The position numbers were made by a program, and so were the translations under genes. From positions 1 to 42,193 of the forward strand of contig CAMFOH010000007.1 of assembly GCA_945969495.1 (NCBI GenBank): DNA of 42,193 bases, given 5' to 3'. This document shows, in pieces, positions 5,795 through 14,643 of the stretch. This stretch comes from an uncultured Mollicutes bacterium (lineage in GTDB: Bacteria; Bacillota_I; Bacilli_A; RF39; UBA660). The notes beneath the pieces are model-generated. The model searched no databases. It was not told where the DNA came from and worked only from the letters and a program-made list of their open reading frames with translations. Position 1 is the first letter of the stretch; each line of letters starts with the position of its first letter.

Positions 5795-7123
5795 ATGAAG
5801 TATACAGATAATACAGAAGTATTAAATTTTGAGGAAATAAAAAAAACTAAATTAAAGAAAAATAAAAAGAAATTTTTCTTACGTGTTTTACCATTACTAT
5901 TAATACCAATATTATTAGTATTAACAGTAATATCTACTCATTCAACAGAATTAATAATAATACCTATAAACTATGTTATTTATATCTTATTATCTTTATT
6001 TATTTATCTTTTAATAACAGGTTTTTTCTTAATAAAAAAGAAAAAGAATAAATCAAATAAAAAACAAAAAATTAAAAAAGTAATATTAACTACTATGTTA
6101 ATAATATATATGCTAGGTTGTTCTTTTGGTTTATTTTTATTATATGGACCTTATGATAAATTTAGAACATGGTTCATTTCAACATCAATGAGTACTATGA
6201 GTCATCAATATTTTTGTAAATGGTTTTATTCTGACAAAGAGATTGATAAAGTAATACTTAATAATTATACAATAGAAGTTAATGAAGAAACTAATACCGA
6301 TTTAATAAAAATGGAAGAAGAAGAAAATTATGCTAATGAATATGAAAAGCAAATTTTAAAAAGAGATAAAGACGCTGATTATAAGATATTAGAACTTGAG
6401 GTTAATGGTCAAAAGTCTTATTTAGCTGCTATATATGATCCTTCTAAGGTAAAAGTAGCTGTATCTAAAGGCGTTGGTACATACGGACAATATGCTACTA
6501 AAATAGCCGAGGAAAATAATGCAATACTTGCTACTAATGGTGGAGGTTTTGGAAATGCTCCAGGTAACCAAACCGGAGGAAGACCCACTGGTGTTACCAT
6601 ATCAAACGGAAAAGTAATAACCGATAATACATATTCTTCAGATGCACAATCCGGAGGACTAATTGGATTAACTTATGATAACAAACTTGTTTTAATAAAA
6701 AATGCAACAGCTGCTAAAGCAAAAAGCATGAACGTACGTGACGGAGTTTCATGGGGACCATTCTTAATCGTTAATGGTAAAAAGTCATTCATGAAAGGTA
6801 ATGGTGGTTGGGGATATGCTGCTAGAACCGCAATAGGTCAAAGAAGCGATGGCATAATACTACTTCTAGTAGTAAACAGTAATTCAACTAGAACCAAAGG
6901 CGCTGACATGGTTGATTTAACAGAGATAATGAGTAATTATGGTGCTGTTAATGCAGCTAATTTAGACGGTGGAACATCAACGGTTATGATTCTCCCAAAA
7001 AAAGAAGCATTAAAATACAGAAGTGATTGTACTGATAATTATTGTTATATAAATGATCCAGTTGATTCATCTTTGAGACATAAAACACGCGGTATACCAA
7101 CAACTATAATTGTCACAAAATAA
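5795..7123 (+). CDS. Membrane-anchored phosphodiester glycosidase (NAGPA domain)
   Basis: The protein has 442 residues. The N-terminus is cytoplasmic and Lys-rich, followed by three hydrophobic segments at about 29-48, 54-80 and 96-117. The extracellular C-terminal half is a NAGPA/DUF2233-type domain: ILATNGGGFGNAPGNQTG, RPTGVTISNGKVI, WGPFLIVNGKK, ARTAIGQRSDG and AANLDGGTSTVMI are family hallmarks. Such proteins are thought to cleave sugar phosphodiesters in the envelope or exopolysaccharide. The start is ATG 5795, behind GGGTGA and the promoter at 5750-5778. It is transcribed alone, divergent from ssrA, and ends at the hairpin it shares with the convergent membrane gene. The domain call is secure; the substrate is unknown. 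Confidence 0.85.
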   Translation: MKYTDNTEVLNFEEIKKTKLKKNKKKFFLRVLPLLLIPILLVLTVISTHSTELIIIPINYVIYILLSLFIYLLITGFFLIKKKKNKSNKKQKIKKVILTTMLIIYMLGCSFGLFLLYGPYDKFRTWFISTSMSTMSHQYFCKWFYSDKEIDKVILNNYTIEVNEETNTDLIKMEEEENYANEYEKQILKRDKDADYKILELEVNGQKSYLAAIYDPSKVKVAVSKGVGTYGQYATKIAEENNAILATNGGGFGNAPGNQTGGRPTGVTISNGKVITDNTYSSDAQSGGLIGLTYDNKLVLIKNATAAKAKSMNVRDGVSWGPFLIVNGKKSFMKGNGGWGYAARTAIGQRSDGIILLLVVNSNSTRTKGADMVDLTEIMSNYGAVNAANLDGGTSTVMILPKKEALKYRSDCTDNYCYINDPVDSSLRHKTRGIPTTIIVTK

Positions 7124-7137
7124 TTTTTATTAATATA

Positions 7138-7163
7138 AAAAGCACGATTAATATCGTGTTTTT
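7138..7163. terminator. Bidirectional terminator with repeat at smpB
   Basis: CACGAT-TAAT-ATCGTG (7143-7158) with flanking A and T runs serves both the plus-strand NAGPA gene and the minus-strand membrane gene. The stop codon of the latter (7148-7150) lies inside the hairpin. A near copy ends smpB at about 7889-7911. Confidence 0.8.
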
Positions 7164-7861
7164 ACTTTATATTCTTTTTCATTTATTAATAATGTTTTTT
7201 TATCCTTCCACATAATACTCATATTTTCAAATTCTCCCCATTTACCTTCATATATTATTTCAGGGTTCTGTGTCAACTTAAATAAATATAAATTAACATC
7301 AGAGTCCTTATCATATACATAAACATAAGTATTACCACCTAAAGCGCCTTGATCATCATCAATTATTTTAGCAATATATTTACCATTAGGGGAATTAGCA
7401 CTTTCAACAACTTTATCTTTTTCAAAATCAAAAAAGATAAAGTTTAATAAACACAAAAAAGAAATTGGTATAGAAATAAGTAGATATACTAACACAGTAA
7501 TAATTTTGATAATAAAATTCTTAATTTTAAAACAAAACAAGGTCAAACTACTTATAACCGTTCCCATTAAAAATATTTCAAAAAAAACCGCCTTATTAAT
7601 AAGAAAAAATAAAATATTAACAAATGATAATAAAGGTAATACATATATGATTATTTTATTAAATTTATTTAGCTTAACCTTTTTACGAACTAATAATACC
7701 GTTATAAAAACTGATATTATAAGTAAAAACAAACTAAATATCCAATCACTAAAATAATTAAAGTAGTCATAACCTAAAGCAAATGCTATAAATGTTAATA
7801 TTGGTGTTAATAAATATAGTCCTCCTAAAATAACGGGAGTTTGTGAAGCAACCTTCTGCAT
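7148..7861 (-). CDS. Polytopic membrane protein with short C-terminal soluble domain
   Basis: The protein has 237 residues. About five hydrophobic segments fill residues 10-150. A soluble C-terminal part follows, with SPNGKYIAKIIDDDQGALGG, YVYVYDKDS and IMWKDKKTLLINEKEYKV. That tail recalls small DUF5412-like domains (SPxGKY... then W...kvvINg), but I am not certain. A good AAGGAGAA ribosome site precedes ATG 7861. It lies 33 bases after smpB, separated by a hairpin, so it may be read at reduced level from the rnr-capA-smpB transcript. No function is assigned. Confidence 0.6.
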   Translation of the reverse strand: MQKVASQTPVILGGLYLLTPILTFIAFALGYDYFNYFSDWIFSLFLLIISVFITVLLVRKKVKLNKFNKIIIYVLPLLSFVNILFFLINKAVFFEIFLMGTVISSLTLFCFKIKNFIIKIITVLVYLLISIPISFLCLLNFIFFDFEKDKVVESANSPNGKYIAKIIDDDQGALGGNTYVYVYDKDSDVNLYLFKLTQNPEIIYEGKWGEFENMSIMWKDKKTLLINEKEYKVKTRY

Positions 7862-7888
7862 TTAATTATTCTCCTTATGCCATACAAA

Positions 7889-7911
7889 CACGAATTAATA
7901 TCGTGCTTTTA
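7889..7911 (-). terminator. Hairpin overlapping the smpB stop codon
   Basis: CACGA-TATTAAT-TCGTG on the minus strand begins within the last two smpB codons, and the loop contains the stop. Only a short T-tract (TTTG) follows, so it is probably a leaky attenuator before the membrane gene. Confidence 0.6.
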
Positions 7912-8335
7912 TTTTTTCTAAATCTCTTTTAATATCCTTTTCTTTTATAGATTGCCTTTTATCATATAGCTTTTTACCTTTAGCTACACCAAGTAATATT
8001 TTAGCTTTACCTTCTTTTAAATAAAGTTTAACAGGCACTAATGAATAACCTTCTCTTTCAACTTTATCCCTTATTTTATATATCTCTTTTTTATGTAAAA
8101 GAAGTTTTCTTTCTCTTCTTTCATCATGATTAAAACGATTACCCTCTTCATAAGTAGAAATAAACATATTAGTAAGAAACACTTCATTATTTTTAACTCT
8201 TGCATAGCTATCTTTAAGGTTGGCACTCCCTTTTCTTATCGATTTAATTTCAGTACCAGTTAAAACAATTCCGCATTCATAAGTGTCTTCTATAAAATAA
8301 TCAAAACTAGCTTTTTTGTTTTTTATTTCTATCAT
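7895..8335 (-). CDS. smpB: SsrA-binding protein SmpB
   Basis: Binds the tRNA-like part of tmRNA and brings it to stalled ribosomes. The protein has 146 residues, close to family length. Diagnostic parts are [22 protein letters not shown], the [16 protein letters not shown] loop, and the basic C-terminal tail [20 protein letters not shown] that occupies the empty mRNA channel. The ATG overlaps the capA-like stop by one base (TAATG), so translation is coupled. It sits in the conserved secG-rnr-smpB-ssrA neighbourhood. Its last codons form the left arm of the hairpin at 7889-7911. Confidence 0.97.
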   Translation of the reverse strand: MIEIKNKKASFDYFIEDTYECGIVLTGTEIKSIRKGSANLKDSYARVKNNEVFLTNMFISTYEEGNRFNHDERRERKLLLHKKEIYKIRDKVEREGYSLVPVKLYLKEGKAKILLGVAKGKKLYDKRQSIKEKDIKRDLEKIKARY

Positions 8336-9495
8336 TAATTCACCTCTACTATATCAGAGTATCTAGTTAATACAGATTTATATTTATTATAGTATGAATC
8401 TTTGTTATTTAAAAGACTATTATCTAGTTTTGAATATGGATAAACTTTGAAGTTTTTACTCCCTTTAAAATAAGTATAAATAAGGTCGGCTTTAACATCA
8501 CTAAAGGTAATTTTTCCATCATTTTCCTTTTTAATATTTAGCGTTACTATTGCACCAGTTTGTTTGTCAGGTGTATCTTGCGCCGCAATAAAATTACCTA
8601 AGGCATAGAAAACTAAAGTATCATCTATCATTTCTACCGGTTGCAAGCTATGAGCGTGATTCCCGATTACAAGATTAACACCCATTTGTGATAATTCTCT
8701 TGCAACTTGTTTTTGATTGCTACTAGGATTAGTGGTATACTCTTCACCCCAGTGCATTGAAACAATAATTAAGTCTACTTTATCTTTTATCTTATTAATA
8801 TCATTTTGCACTTTTTCTTTAGAATAAATATTAGTTAAATATTCCTTTCCCGCAGGGGGCAAAAGACCATTTGTTACGGTTGTGTATGCAAAGAAAGCAT
8901 ATTTAATCCCGTTTTTTTCTAAAACTTTAATATTGTTTTCTCTATCTTCTAACGATAAAGCTTGTCCAGCATAATAAACTCGTGGCTTAGTTTTCCAATA
9001 ATTAACCGAATTTATTACTCCTTGTTCACCTTTATCCATCGTATGATTATTAGCTAAACTAACTAAATTAAAACCTAAATTAACCATACTATCTCCTATT
9101 TCTTCTGGAGAATTAAACCTAGGATAAGCTGATAATCCAAGTGATTTACCACCTATGTTACTTTCTTGATTATAAAAAGCTAAATCATATCCTTTTATTA
9201 AAGGCTCTACTTCAGTAAACATCTTATCAAACGAGTATGTACCATCTCCATTAGAAGCATCAGTATAAACAAATCTATGAATTAGACAATCACCTACCAT
9301 AACCATTGATAATTCGTTTGTTTCTTCTTTAATTATTTCTTCCTTTTTAGTTGTAACATTCTCTTTTTTTGGTTTTGTTTTTTTGTTATTACTTTCATAT
9401 TTATTAAATATTAATAATCCTGCTACTAATATAATGAAAAACAAAAACAAACACAATACTATCTTAACTTTCTTTTTGAGTTTTCTTTTCTTCAT
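8335..9495 (-). CDS. CapA-family (PgsA-like) anchored metallophosphatase-fold protein
   Basis: The protein has about 386 residues. A basic N-terminus and one hydrophobic segment (residues about 13-27) are followed by a Lys/Glu/Thr linker. The CapA domain carries [52 protein letters not shown] and [14 protein letters not shown]. These are family motifs, with Asp and His residues placed as in calcineurin-like folds. Relatives take part in poly-gamma-glutamate or capsule assembly, but many are of unknown role, and no pgsB/pgsC lies here. The start is uncertain among GTG 9504, ATG 9501 and ATG 9495; none has a strong ribosome site. The reading overlaps the rnr 3' end by roughly 30-40 bases, so it is probably coupled to rnr. 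Confidence 0.85.
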   Translation of the reverse strand: MKKRKLKKKVKIVLCLFLFFIILVAGLLIFNKYESNNKKTKPKKENVTTKKEEIIKEETNELSMVMVGDCLIHRFVYTDASNGDGTYSFDKMFTEVEPLIKGYDLAFYNQESNIGGKSLGLSAYPRFNSPEEIGDSMVNLGFNLVSLANNHTMDKGEQGVINSVNYWKTKPRVYYAGQALSLEDRENNIKVLEKNGIKYAFFAYTTVTNGLLPPAGKEYLTNIYSKEKVQNDINKIKDKVDLIIVSMHWGEEYTTNPSSNQKQVARELSQMGVNLVIGNHAHSLQPVEMIDDTLVFYALGNFIAAQDTPDKQTGAIVTLNIKKENDGKITFSDVKADLIYTYFKGSKNFKVYPYSKLDNSLLNNKDSYYNKYKSVLTRYSDIVEVN

Positions 9496-11605
9496 TAACA
9501 TCACTACTTTCTATTTTTACTTCAAAGTCAATAAATGATTCTTCTTTAGAAGCAGATTTACATATTACGGTTATTTCATCACCTATTTTATATCTTTTCT
9601 TATGTTTTTGCCCTATTAATGACATACTTTTCTCATCATAATTATAATAATCTCCAGGTATATCACTTATGTGAACTAGACCTTCTATCATGTTAGGAAG
9701 TTCAACAAACAAGCCAAATGAAGTTACTCCACTTATCATACCAGCAAATTCTTCTCCAACATGATCCATCATATATTCAGCCATTTTCATATCTTCTACT
9801 TCTCTTTCGCACTCAATAGCATCTTTTTCTTTCATCGATGCATGTTCCGTTAACACTGGTAAATATTCTTTAAAATAATCAACTGTTTTTTTTGATTGAT
9901 CATTTTCATACAAATAAGTTCTAAGCAAGCGATGTACTGTTGTATCCGGAAATCTTCTAATTGGAGATGTAAAATGTGTATATATTTTACTAGCAAGTCC
10001 AAAATGACCTATATTATCTGGTTGGTACACTGCTTTTTGCATTGCTCTTAACATTAACGTAGATAAAATTTTATATTCTTTTTTATCTTTTAATTGATCT
10101 AATATATGTTGAATTGAAGATGGATACTTAATATTTACTTTTCCTGTAATCTTATATCCTAAGGAACTTACAAAATCTAAAAAGTCATTTATTTTTTCTT
10201 CTTTTGGTGTCCCATGCACACGATACACAAAAGGAAGTTCCATATAAAATACATGAGATGCAACAGTTTCATTTGCAACTATCATAAAGTCCTCTATCAT
10301 TTTTTCTCCTGATGCACGCTCTCTTAGTATAACATCTATTGGTTTTCCTGTTTCATCTGCAATTATTTTAGCTTCATCGGTATCAAAATCAATTGCACCT
10401 CTTACTTCACGATTTTTTCTTAATATATCAGCAAGTTCTTTCATAAGTGTTAAATCATTGGTAAAAGGTTCATATCCTTCTTCTATAACACCTTCATCTA
10501 ACCACTTATTAACCTTTTTATAAGTCATTTGAATTCTTGATTTAATAACGCTTTCAAAAATTTCATGCGAAACAACGTTGCCTTTATTATCAATTTCCAT
10601 TACACAGCTTTGTGCTAAACGCTCAACCTTAGGATTAAGTGAGCATATACCATTTGATAACTTGTGTGGAAGCATTGGTATTACTCTATCTACCAAATAT
10701 ACACTTGTTCCTCTTTCATAAGCTTCATCATAAAGCTTAGTTCCTGGTTTAACATAATATGATACATCTGCAATATGTACTCCTAATTCATAATTGCCAT
10801 TTTCTAATTTTTTAATTGATATAGCATCATCTATATCTTTCGTATCGTCGCCATCTATAGTAAAAATAACATCGTTAGTTAAATCTTTTCTACCTATTTT
10901 ATCTTCTGGTTTAACTTCTTCTGGTATATCCTTTAATTCATCTAACACCTCGTCAGAAAACTTAGGAGAAAACATATGTTTATAAACAATTGCTTCTACA
11001 TCAACACCAACATCATTTTTATGACCTATAATATTTGTTATTTCTGCTAAAACAGTATTTCTATCAAGTTCTTTTAATACGTTTGCAACAACTATATGTC
11101 CATCTACAACATTTTTCGTACTTTCTTTTGTAAGAACTACTTTTTGTTTAAATTTTTTATCATTAACAATAATAGTAGGAGCTCCATCATTATATAAATA
11201 CTCACCTACTAATGGTCCATAATTACGGCTTGCAATTCTAAGCACTCTTCCTTCTTTTTTAGCACCAGTATTTTTATTTATTATTTCAACTATTACTAAA
11301 TCACCATCTACCGCACCATTTAAATGCTTATTATCAACGTGAATATCATCTTCATCTTCCATAAGAACAAATCCAAAACCTTTTTCAGATACAGAAATCT
11401 TACCCTTCTTCAAATGACTATACTCAAAAGCCATATATTTGTCTTTATTAGTATGATATATGAATAAGTCACCTTCAAGCTTGTTTAATACACTAAACAT
11501 ATTTTCTATTTCTTCTGTTGTATCTAATCCTAATATATCCTTTAATTCAAACGCAGTAAAAGCTTTATCTTCACTTTTTAAAATATTAAGTATTTTATCT
11601 TGCAT
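9464..11605 (-). CDS. rnr: Ribonuclease R
   Basis: A 3'-5' exoribonuclease that degrades structured RNA and, with tmRNA/SmpB, non-stop messages. The protein has 713 residues. In order: a winged-helix N-terminal part; cold-shock domain (KKGKISVSEKGFGFVLME from about 69); RNB catalytic core with FTIDGDDTKDIDDAISI carrying the metal-binding Asp residues; and a C-terminal S1 domain (MISGVTSFGLFVELPNMIEG). The track frame opens at a GTG (11614), but TAGGTG is the ribosome site for ATG 11605. A promoter (TTGGGT 11654-11659, 17 bases, TATAAT 11631-11636) overlaps the secG terminator. The 3' end overlaps the capA-like gene. Confidence 0.97.
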   Translation of the reverse strand: MQDKILNILKSEDKAFTAFELKDILGLDTTEEIENMFSVLNKLEGDLFIYHTNKDKYMAFEYSHLKKGKISVSEKGFGFVLMEDEDDIHVDNKHLNGAVDGDLVIVEIINKNTGAKKEGRVLRIASRNYGPLVGEYLYNDGAPTIIVNDKKFKQKVVLTKESTKNVVDGHIVVANVLKELDRNTVLAEITNIIGHKNDVGVDVEAIVYKHMFSPKFSDEVLDELKDIPEEVKPEDKIGRKDLTNDVIFTIDGDDTKDIDDAISIKKLENGNYELGVHIADVSYYVKPGTKLYDEAYERGTSVYLVDRVIPMLPHKLSNGICSLNPKVERLAQSCVMEIDNKGNVVSHEIFESVIKSRIQMTYKKVNKWLDEGVIEEGYEPFTNDLTLMKELADILRKNREVRGAIDFDTDEAKIIADETGKPIDVILRERASGEKMIEDFMIVANETVASHVFYMELPFVYRVHGTPKEEKINDFLDFVSSLGYKITGKVNIKYPSSIQHILDQLKDKKEYKILSTLMLRAMQKAVYQPDNIGHFGLASKIYTHFTSPIRRFPDTTVHRLLRTYLYENDQSKKTVDYFKEYLPVLTEHASMKEKDAIECEREVEDMKMAEYMMDHVGEEFAGMISGVTSFGLFVELPNMIEGLVHISDIPGDYYNYDEKSMSLIGQKHKKRYKIGDEITVICKSASKEESFIDFEVKIESSDVNEEKKTQKES

Positions 11606-11630
11606 TATAAACACCTATCTTTCTAAATAT

Positions 11631-11667
11631 ATTATAAAACAAAAAAGGCTTTTACCCAAGCCTTTTT
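11631..11667 (-). terminator. secG terminator with nested rnr promoter
   Basis: Arms 11642-11651 and 11658-11667 (AAAAAGGCTT/AAGCCTTTTT) form a perfect 10-bp stem followed on the minus strand by T-rich sequence. The loop carries TTGGGT, a possible -35, 17 bases from TATAAT at 11631-11636. The end of secG and the start of rnr transcription thus share the same 37 bases. Confidence 0.75.
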
Positions 11668-11671
11668 ACTG

Positions 11672-11881
11672 CTACATGTCCATTATTATACAAATAATAA
11701 AGAATGTAATTCCAAGTACATATGTTAAACGGGTTATAAATAATTCTCCGCCACGTTCTTTTCTATTCATAAATAAGTCAGAATTACCGCCGGTTATTAT
11801 ACTACCGCTTTCTGCTTTACCACTTTGAAGTAATACTATAATAATAAGTAAAATAGATATAATCATTAATAACGTAAGCAT
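11672..11881 (-). CDS. secG: Protein translocase subunit SecG
   Basis: Small subunit of the SecYEG export channel. The protein has 69 residues with two membrane segments (about 2-19 and 50-67), joined by a loop with the family pattern LLQSGKAESGSIITGG and LFMNRKERGGELFITRLTYVLG. A GGAGG-type ribosome site precedes ATG 11881. It lies between eno and rnr, as in many Bacilli, where secG and rnr are neighbours. Transcription ends at a strong hairpin before rnr. Confidence 0.95.
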   Translation of the reverse strand: MLTLLMIISILLIIIVLLQSGKAESGSIITGGNSDLFMNRKERGGELFITRLTYVLGITFFIICIIMDM

Positions 11882-11942
11882 TAGTATCCTCCTTAACTAA
11901 TAAATATTTTAACATATTATATCAACAAATACAATAATTTAT

Positions 11943-11969
11943 TAAAAAAGAACTATACTTCTAGTTCTT
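11943..11969 (-). terminator. eno terminator containing the eno stop codon
   Basis: On the minus strand AAGAACTA-GAAGTA-TAGTTCTT is followed by TTTTAATAA. The left arm is the last codons of eno and the TAG stop opens the right arm. Confidence 0.85.
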
Positions 11970-13182
11970 CTTCTATTCTCATTAATTGATTATACTTACA
12001 TACTCTATCAGTTCTAGACATAGAACCAGTTTTTATTTGTCCTAAATCAAGACCAACTGCTAAATCAGCAATGGTGGTATCTTCTGTTTCACCACTTCTA
12101 TGAGATATGATTGTCTTATAACCATTTTCCTTAGCTAGTTTAATTGTTTCTAACGTTTCTGTTATAGTGCCAATTTGATTAACCTTAAGTAATATTGCAT
12201 TACCAGCCTTTAAATCAATACCTTTTTGTAAACACTCCTTATTAGTAACAAATAAATCATCACCAACTAGTTGCACTTTATTTCCTAATTCTTGAGTAAT
12301 TTTAGTGAAACCTTCCCAGTCATTTTCATCAACTGGATCTTCAATTGAAATAATTGGATACTTACTTACTAATTCTTTATAAAAATCTATTAATTCATCT
12401 GTTGAAAGACTTCTTCCTTCACCCACTAAATCATATTTTCCATCATTATAAAATTCAGAAGCTGCAACATCAATTGCTAATTTAACGTCTTTGCCAGGCT
12501 CATACCCCGCTTTTTTAATAGCTTCCATAATAAGTTCAAAACCTTCGGTATTAGATTCTAAGTCTGGTGCAAAACCACCTTCATCACCAACTCCGGTAGA
12601 TAATTTTCTTTCGTTTAAAACATTTTTTAATGCATGGAATACTTCTGCTCCTACTCTAACTCTTTCATGAATATTATTTCTTTGTGGAATAATCATAAAT
12701 TCTTGAAAATCAAGCTTATTATCAGCATGAGCTCCACCATTTAAGATATTCATCATAGGATAAGGCAATGTTTTTCCATCTCCTACATACTTATATAATG
12801 GTAAGTTTTTAGCTTTGGCTGCTGCTTTTAAACAAGCCATTGAAACACCTAACATTGCGTTTGCTCCTAAATTACTTTTGGTTTTAGTACCATCTAGTTC
12901 AAGCATTGCCGTATCAATTCCATATTGATCAAATACATCCATACCAATTATAATTGGTTTAATCTTCTCATTAACGTTTTTAACAGCATTTAAAACACCT
13001 TTACCATTAAATCTTGACTTATCATTATCTCTCATTTCAAGTGCTTCTCTTTCACCTGTAGATGCTCCAGATGGTACCGCTGCTCTTGCCATTATCCCAT
13101 TTTCCAAAACAACGTCTACTTCCACCGTTGGATTTCCTCTAGAATCCAATATTTCTCTTGCTTTTACATTTATAATCTTCAT
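11953..13182 (-). CDS. eno: Enolase
   Basis: Glycolytic conversion of 2-phosphoglycerate to phosphoenolpyruvate. The protein has 409 residues. Visible motifs: [17 protein letters not shown] at the N-terminus, [12 protein letters not shown] (catalytic Glu), the metal ligands in [25 protein letters not shown] and [10 protein letters not shown], and the signature [18 protein letters not shown]. The chain stops at RIEEELEV, about 20 residues earlier than typical Firmicute enolases, which I recall continuing to a terminal FYN-containing helix. AAGGAGG lies 7 bases before the ATG. The promoter -10 (TATAAT on the minus strand, 13208-13213) lies inside an inverted repeat that may be an operator. Confidence 0.97.
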   Translation of the reverse strand: MKIINVKAREILDSRGNPTVEVDVVLENGIMARAAVPSGASTGEREALEMRDNDKSRFNGKGVLNAVKNVNEKIKPIIIGMDVFDQYGIDTAMLELDGTKTKSNLGANAMLGVSMACLKAAAKAKNLPLYKYVGDGKTLPYPMMNILNGGAHADNKLDFQEFMIIPQRNNIHERVRVGAEVFHALKNVLNERKLSTGVGDEGGFAPDLESNTEGFELIMEAIKKAGYEPGKDVKLAIDVAASEFYNDGKYDLVGEGRSLSTDELIDFYKELVSKYPIISIEDPVDENDWEGFTKITQELGNKVQLVGDDLFVTNKECLQKGIDLKAGNAILLKVNQIGTITETLETIKLAKENGYKTIISHRSGETEDTTIADLAVGLDLGQIKTGSMSRTDRVCKYNQLMRIEEELEV

Positions 13183-13203
13183 TTTTGTACCTCCTTATTA
13201 TAT

Positions 13204-13251
13204 AAGTATTATAACACTTTCAACCATAAAAATTAAGTGTTTTACAACACT
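13204..13251. promoter_or_regulatory. Two operator-like inverted repeats between eno and femX
   Basis: AAGTATTATAACACTT (13204-13219) and AAGTGTTTTACAACACT (13235-13251) share the half-sites AAGTRTT and AACACT. The first covers the eno -10 box. This is the layout expected for a repressor site pair, but it matches no known operator I can name. Confidence 0.35.
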
Positions 13252-13259
13252 CTTGTAAA

Positions 13260-13289
13260 TTGACTTTATAAGTATTTATGGGTTATAAT
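13260..13289 (+). promoter_or_regulatory. Promoter of the FemAB-family gene
   Basis: TTGACT (13260-13265), an 18-base spacer and TATAAT (13284-13289), about 30 bases before the start codon. Confidence 0.8.
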
Positions 13290-13319
13290 AAAGTATAAGA
13301 ATAAATAGGAGGGATGATT

Positions 13320-14570
13320 ATGCAAATTATATTACTTGATGAAGTACGATTTGATTCTTTTGCTATAACTCATCCTAACTATAACTTTTATCAAACTAGT
13401 AATTATGGAAGATTTATGACTAAACACGGACATAATTCTTATTACTTGGGGTTAGTTGATGATAGTGGTGAAATTAAAGCTGCTACCCTTATGATTGTTA
13501 AAAATGAAAAAAATAATAAAAGAAAAATGGGATACGCACCACGAGGATTTTTAATTGATTGGAACGACGAGGCTTTGGTTAGTGAATTTACAAATAAACT
13601 TAAAGACTTTCTAGCTAAACGTAGTTTTACTTACCTTAAGGTTGATCCACTAGTTATATATAAAGAACATAATATGGATGGAAGTGAAAAAATAAATGGA
13701 CAAAGTAATACTAATTTTGTTCAAAAATTACAAAGTTTAGGATATATTCATATGGGTTATAATAATGGTATGGAAGCTAGTAAACCTAGATGGAATACGC
13801 TAACAGTATTAAATAATAACATAATATCACTATATAATTCAATATCTAAAGAAGCAAGAGAAAAAATATCAGAATCAGCTAAATTAGGTAATAAAGTATA
13901 TAAGGGTAATATGAATGATATAAGTTTATTATTTAGTATAATAAACAAAGCAAATCCTCCACTTGAATACTATCTTGATTATTATCAATTCTTCAGTCAA
14001 AATAATGGATTTGAAGTATATTTTACGAAATTAGAACCAGTATCATACGTAAATTCTAGTAAAACATTATACGAACAAGAAGAACAAAGAAATAATGAGC
14101 TAAACACTCAAATTCAAGATTGGAATAACCCTAATAAAGAACTTACTATAAATGAAAAATTAAAATCAGATGAATTATTAGCTAAATATAAAAAAAATAT
14201 GTTAGAAGCTATAAATTTATTTCAACAGTATCCTAGTGGTTTAGTTATCGCTGGAGTTGCTGTTATAAAATATGGTAAAACAGCAACCCTTTTCGCAAGC
14301 GGAGTAAATGATAAATTTAAAGAACAATACCCAGAATATCTACTTAGATGGCAACTTATGCAAGAATTTGCAAAGCAAGGTTATGAAGTTGTTGATTTTG
14401 GTGGTATGACTGGGGAATTTAATAACGAATATAATAATTTATTAAAAAGAGAATTATCTAATCATATTGTTGAATACGTTGGTGAATTTGATTTAGTAAT
14501 TAATAAAAAAGCTTATTATACTGGAAATAAATTAAATCCAATTCTTAACTGGCTTAATACACCAATTTAA
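13320..14570 (+). CDS. FemAB-family peptidoglycan bridge aminoacyltransferase
   Basis: Adds amino acids from charged tRNA to the stem peptide of lipid II, forming the interpeptide bridge. The protein has 416 residues. ATG 13320 is chosen because AGGAGGG (13307-13313) touches the in-frame ATG 13314 and leaves correct spacing only to 13320. Two GNAT-like halves are visible. The second ends in EYLLRWQLMQEFAKQGYEVVDFGGMTGEFN, a FemX/MurM-like region. A Glu/Gln/Lys-rich helical insertion (about residues 255-300) corresponds to the coiled-coil arm of FemA/FemX. The transferred amino acid cannot be read from sequence. It is a single-gene transcript with its own promoter and terminator. Confidence 0.88.
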   Translation: MQIILLDEVRFDSFAITHPNYNFYQTSNYGRFMTKHGHNSYYLGLVDDSGEIKAATLMIVKNEKNNKRKMGYAPRGFLIDWNDEALVSEFTNKLKDFLAKRSFTYLKVDPLVIYKEHNMDGSEKINGQSNTNFVQKLQSLGYIHMGYNNGMEASKPRWNTLTVLNNNIISLYNSISKEAREKISESAKLGNKVYKGNMNDISLLFSIINKANPPLEYYLDYYQFFSQNNGFEVYFTKLEPVSYVNSSKTLYEQEEQRNNELNTQIQDWNNPNKELTINEKLKSDELLAKYKKNMLEAINLFQQYPSGLVIAGVAVIKYGKTATLFASGVNDKFKEQYPEYLLRWQLMQEFAKQGYEVVDFGGMTGEFNNEYNNLLKRELSNHIVEYVGEFDLVINKKAYYTGNKLNPILNWLNTPI

Positions 14571-14571
14571 A

Positions 14572-14603
14572 AACTGAAGAAATATTTCTTCAGTTCTTTT
14601 ATT
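14572..14603 (+). terminator. Terminator of the FemAB-family gene
   Basis: The perfect 24-base palindrome AACTGAAGAAATATTTCTTCAGTT (shown in two halves: AACTGAAGAAAT and ATTTCTTCAGTT) begins 2 bases after the stop and is followed by CTTTTATTTT. Confidence 0.85.
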
Positions 14604-14635
14604 TTATTAAAAAAGACATTCATTAGAATGTCTTT
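14603..14635 (-). terminator. Terminator of the str operon after tuf
   Basis: AAAGACATTC-TAAT-GAATGTCTTT with a following T-run on the minus strand, 9 bases after the tuf stop. It stands back to back with the FemAB terminator. Confidence 0.85.
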
Positions 14636-14643
14636 AAATATTA

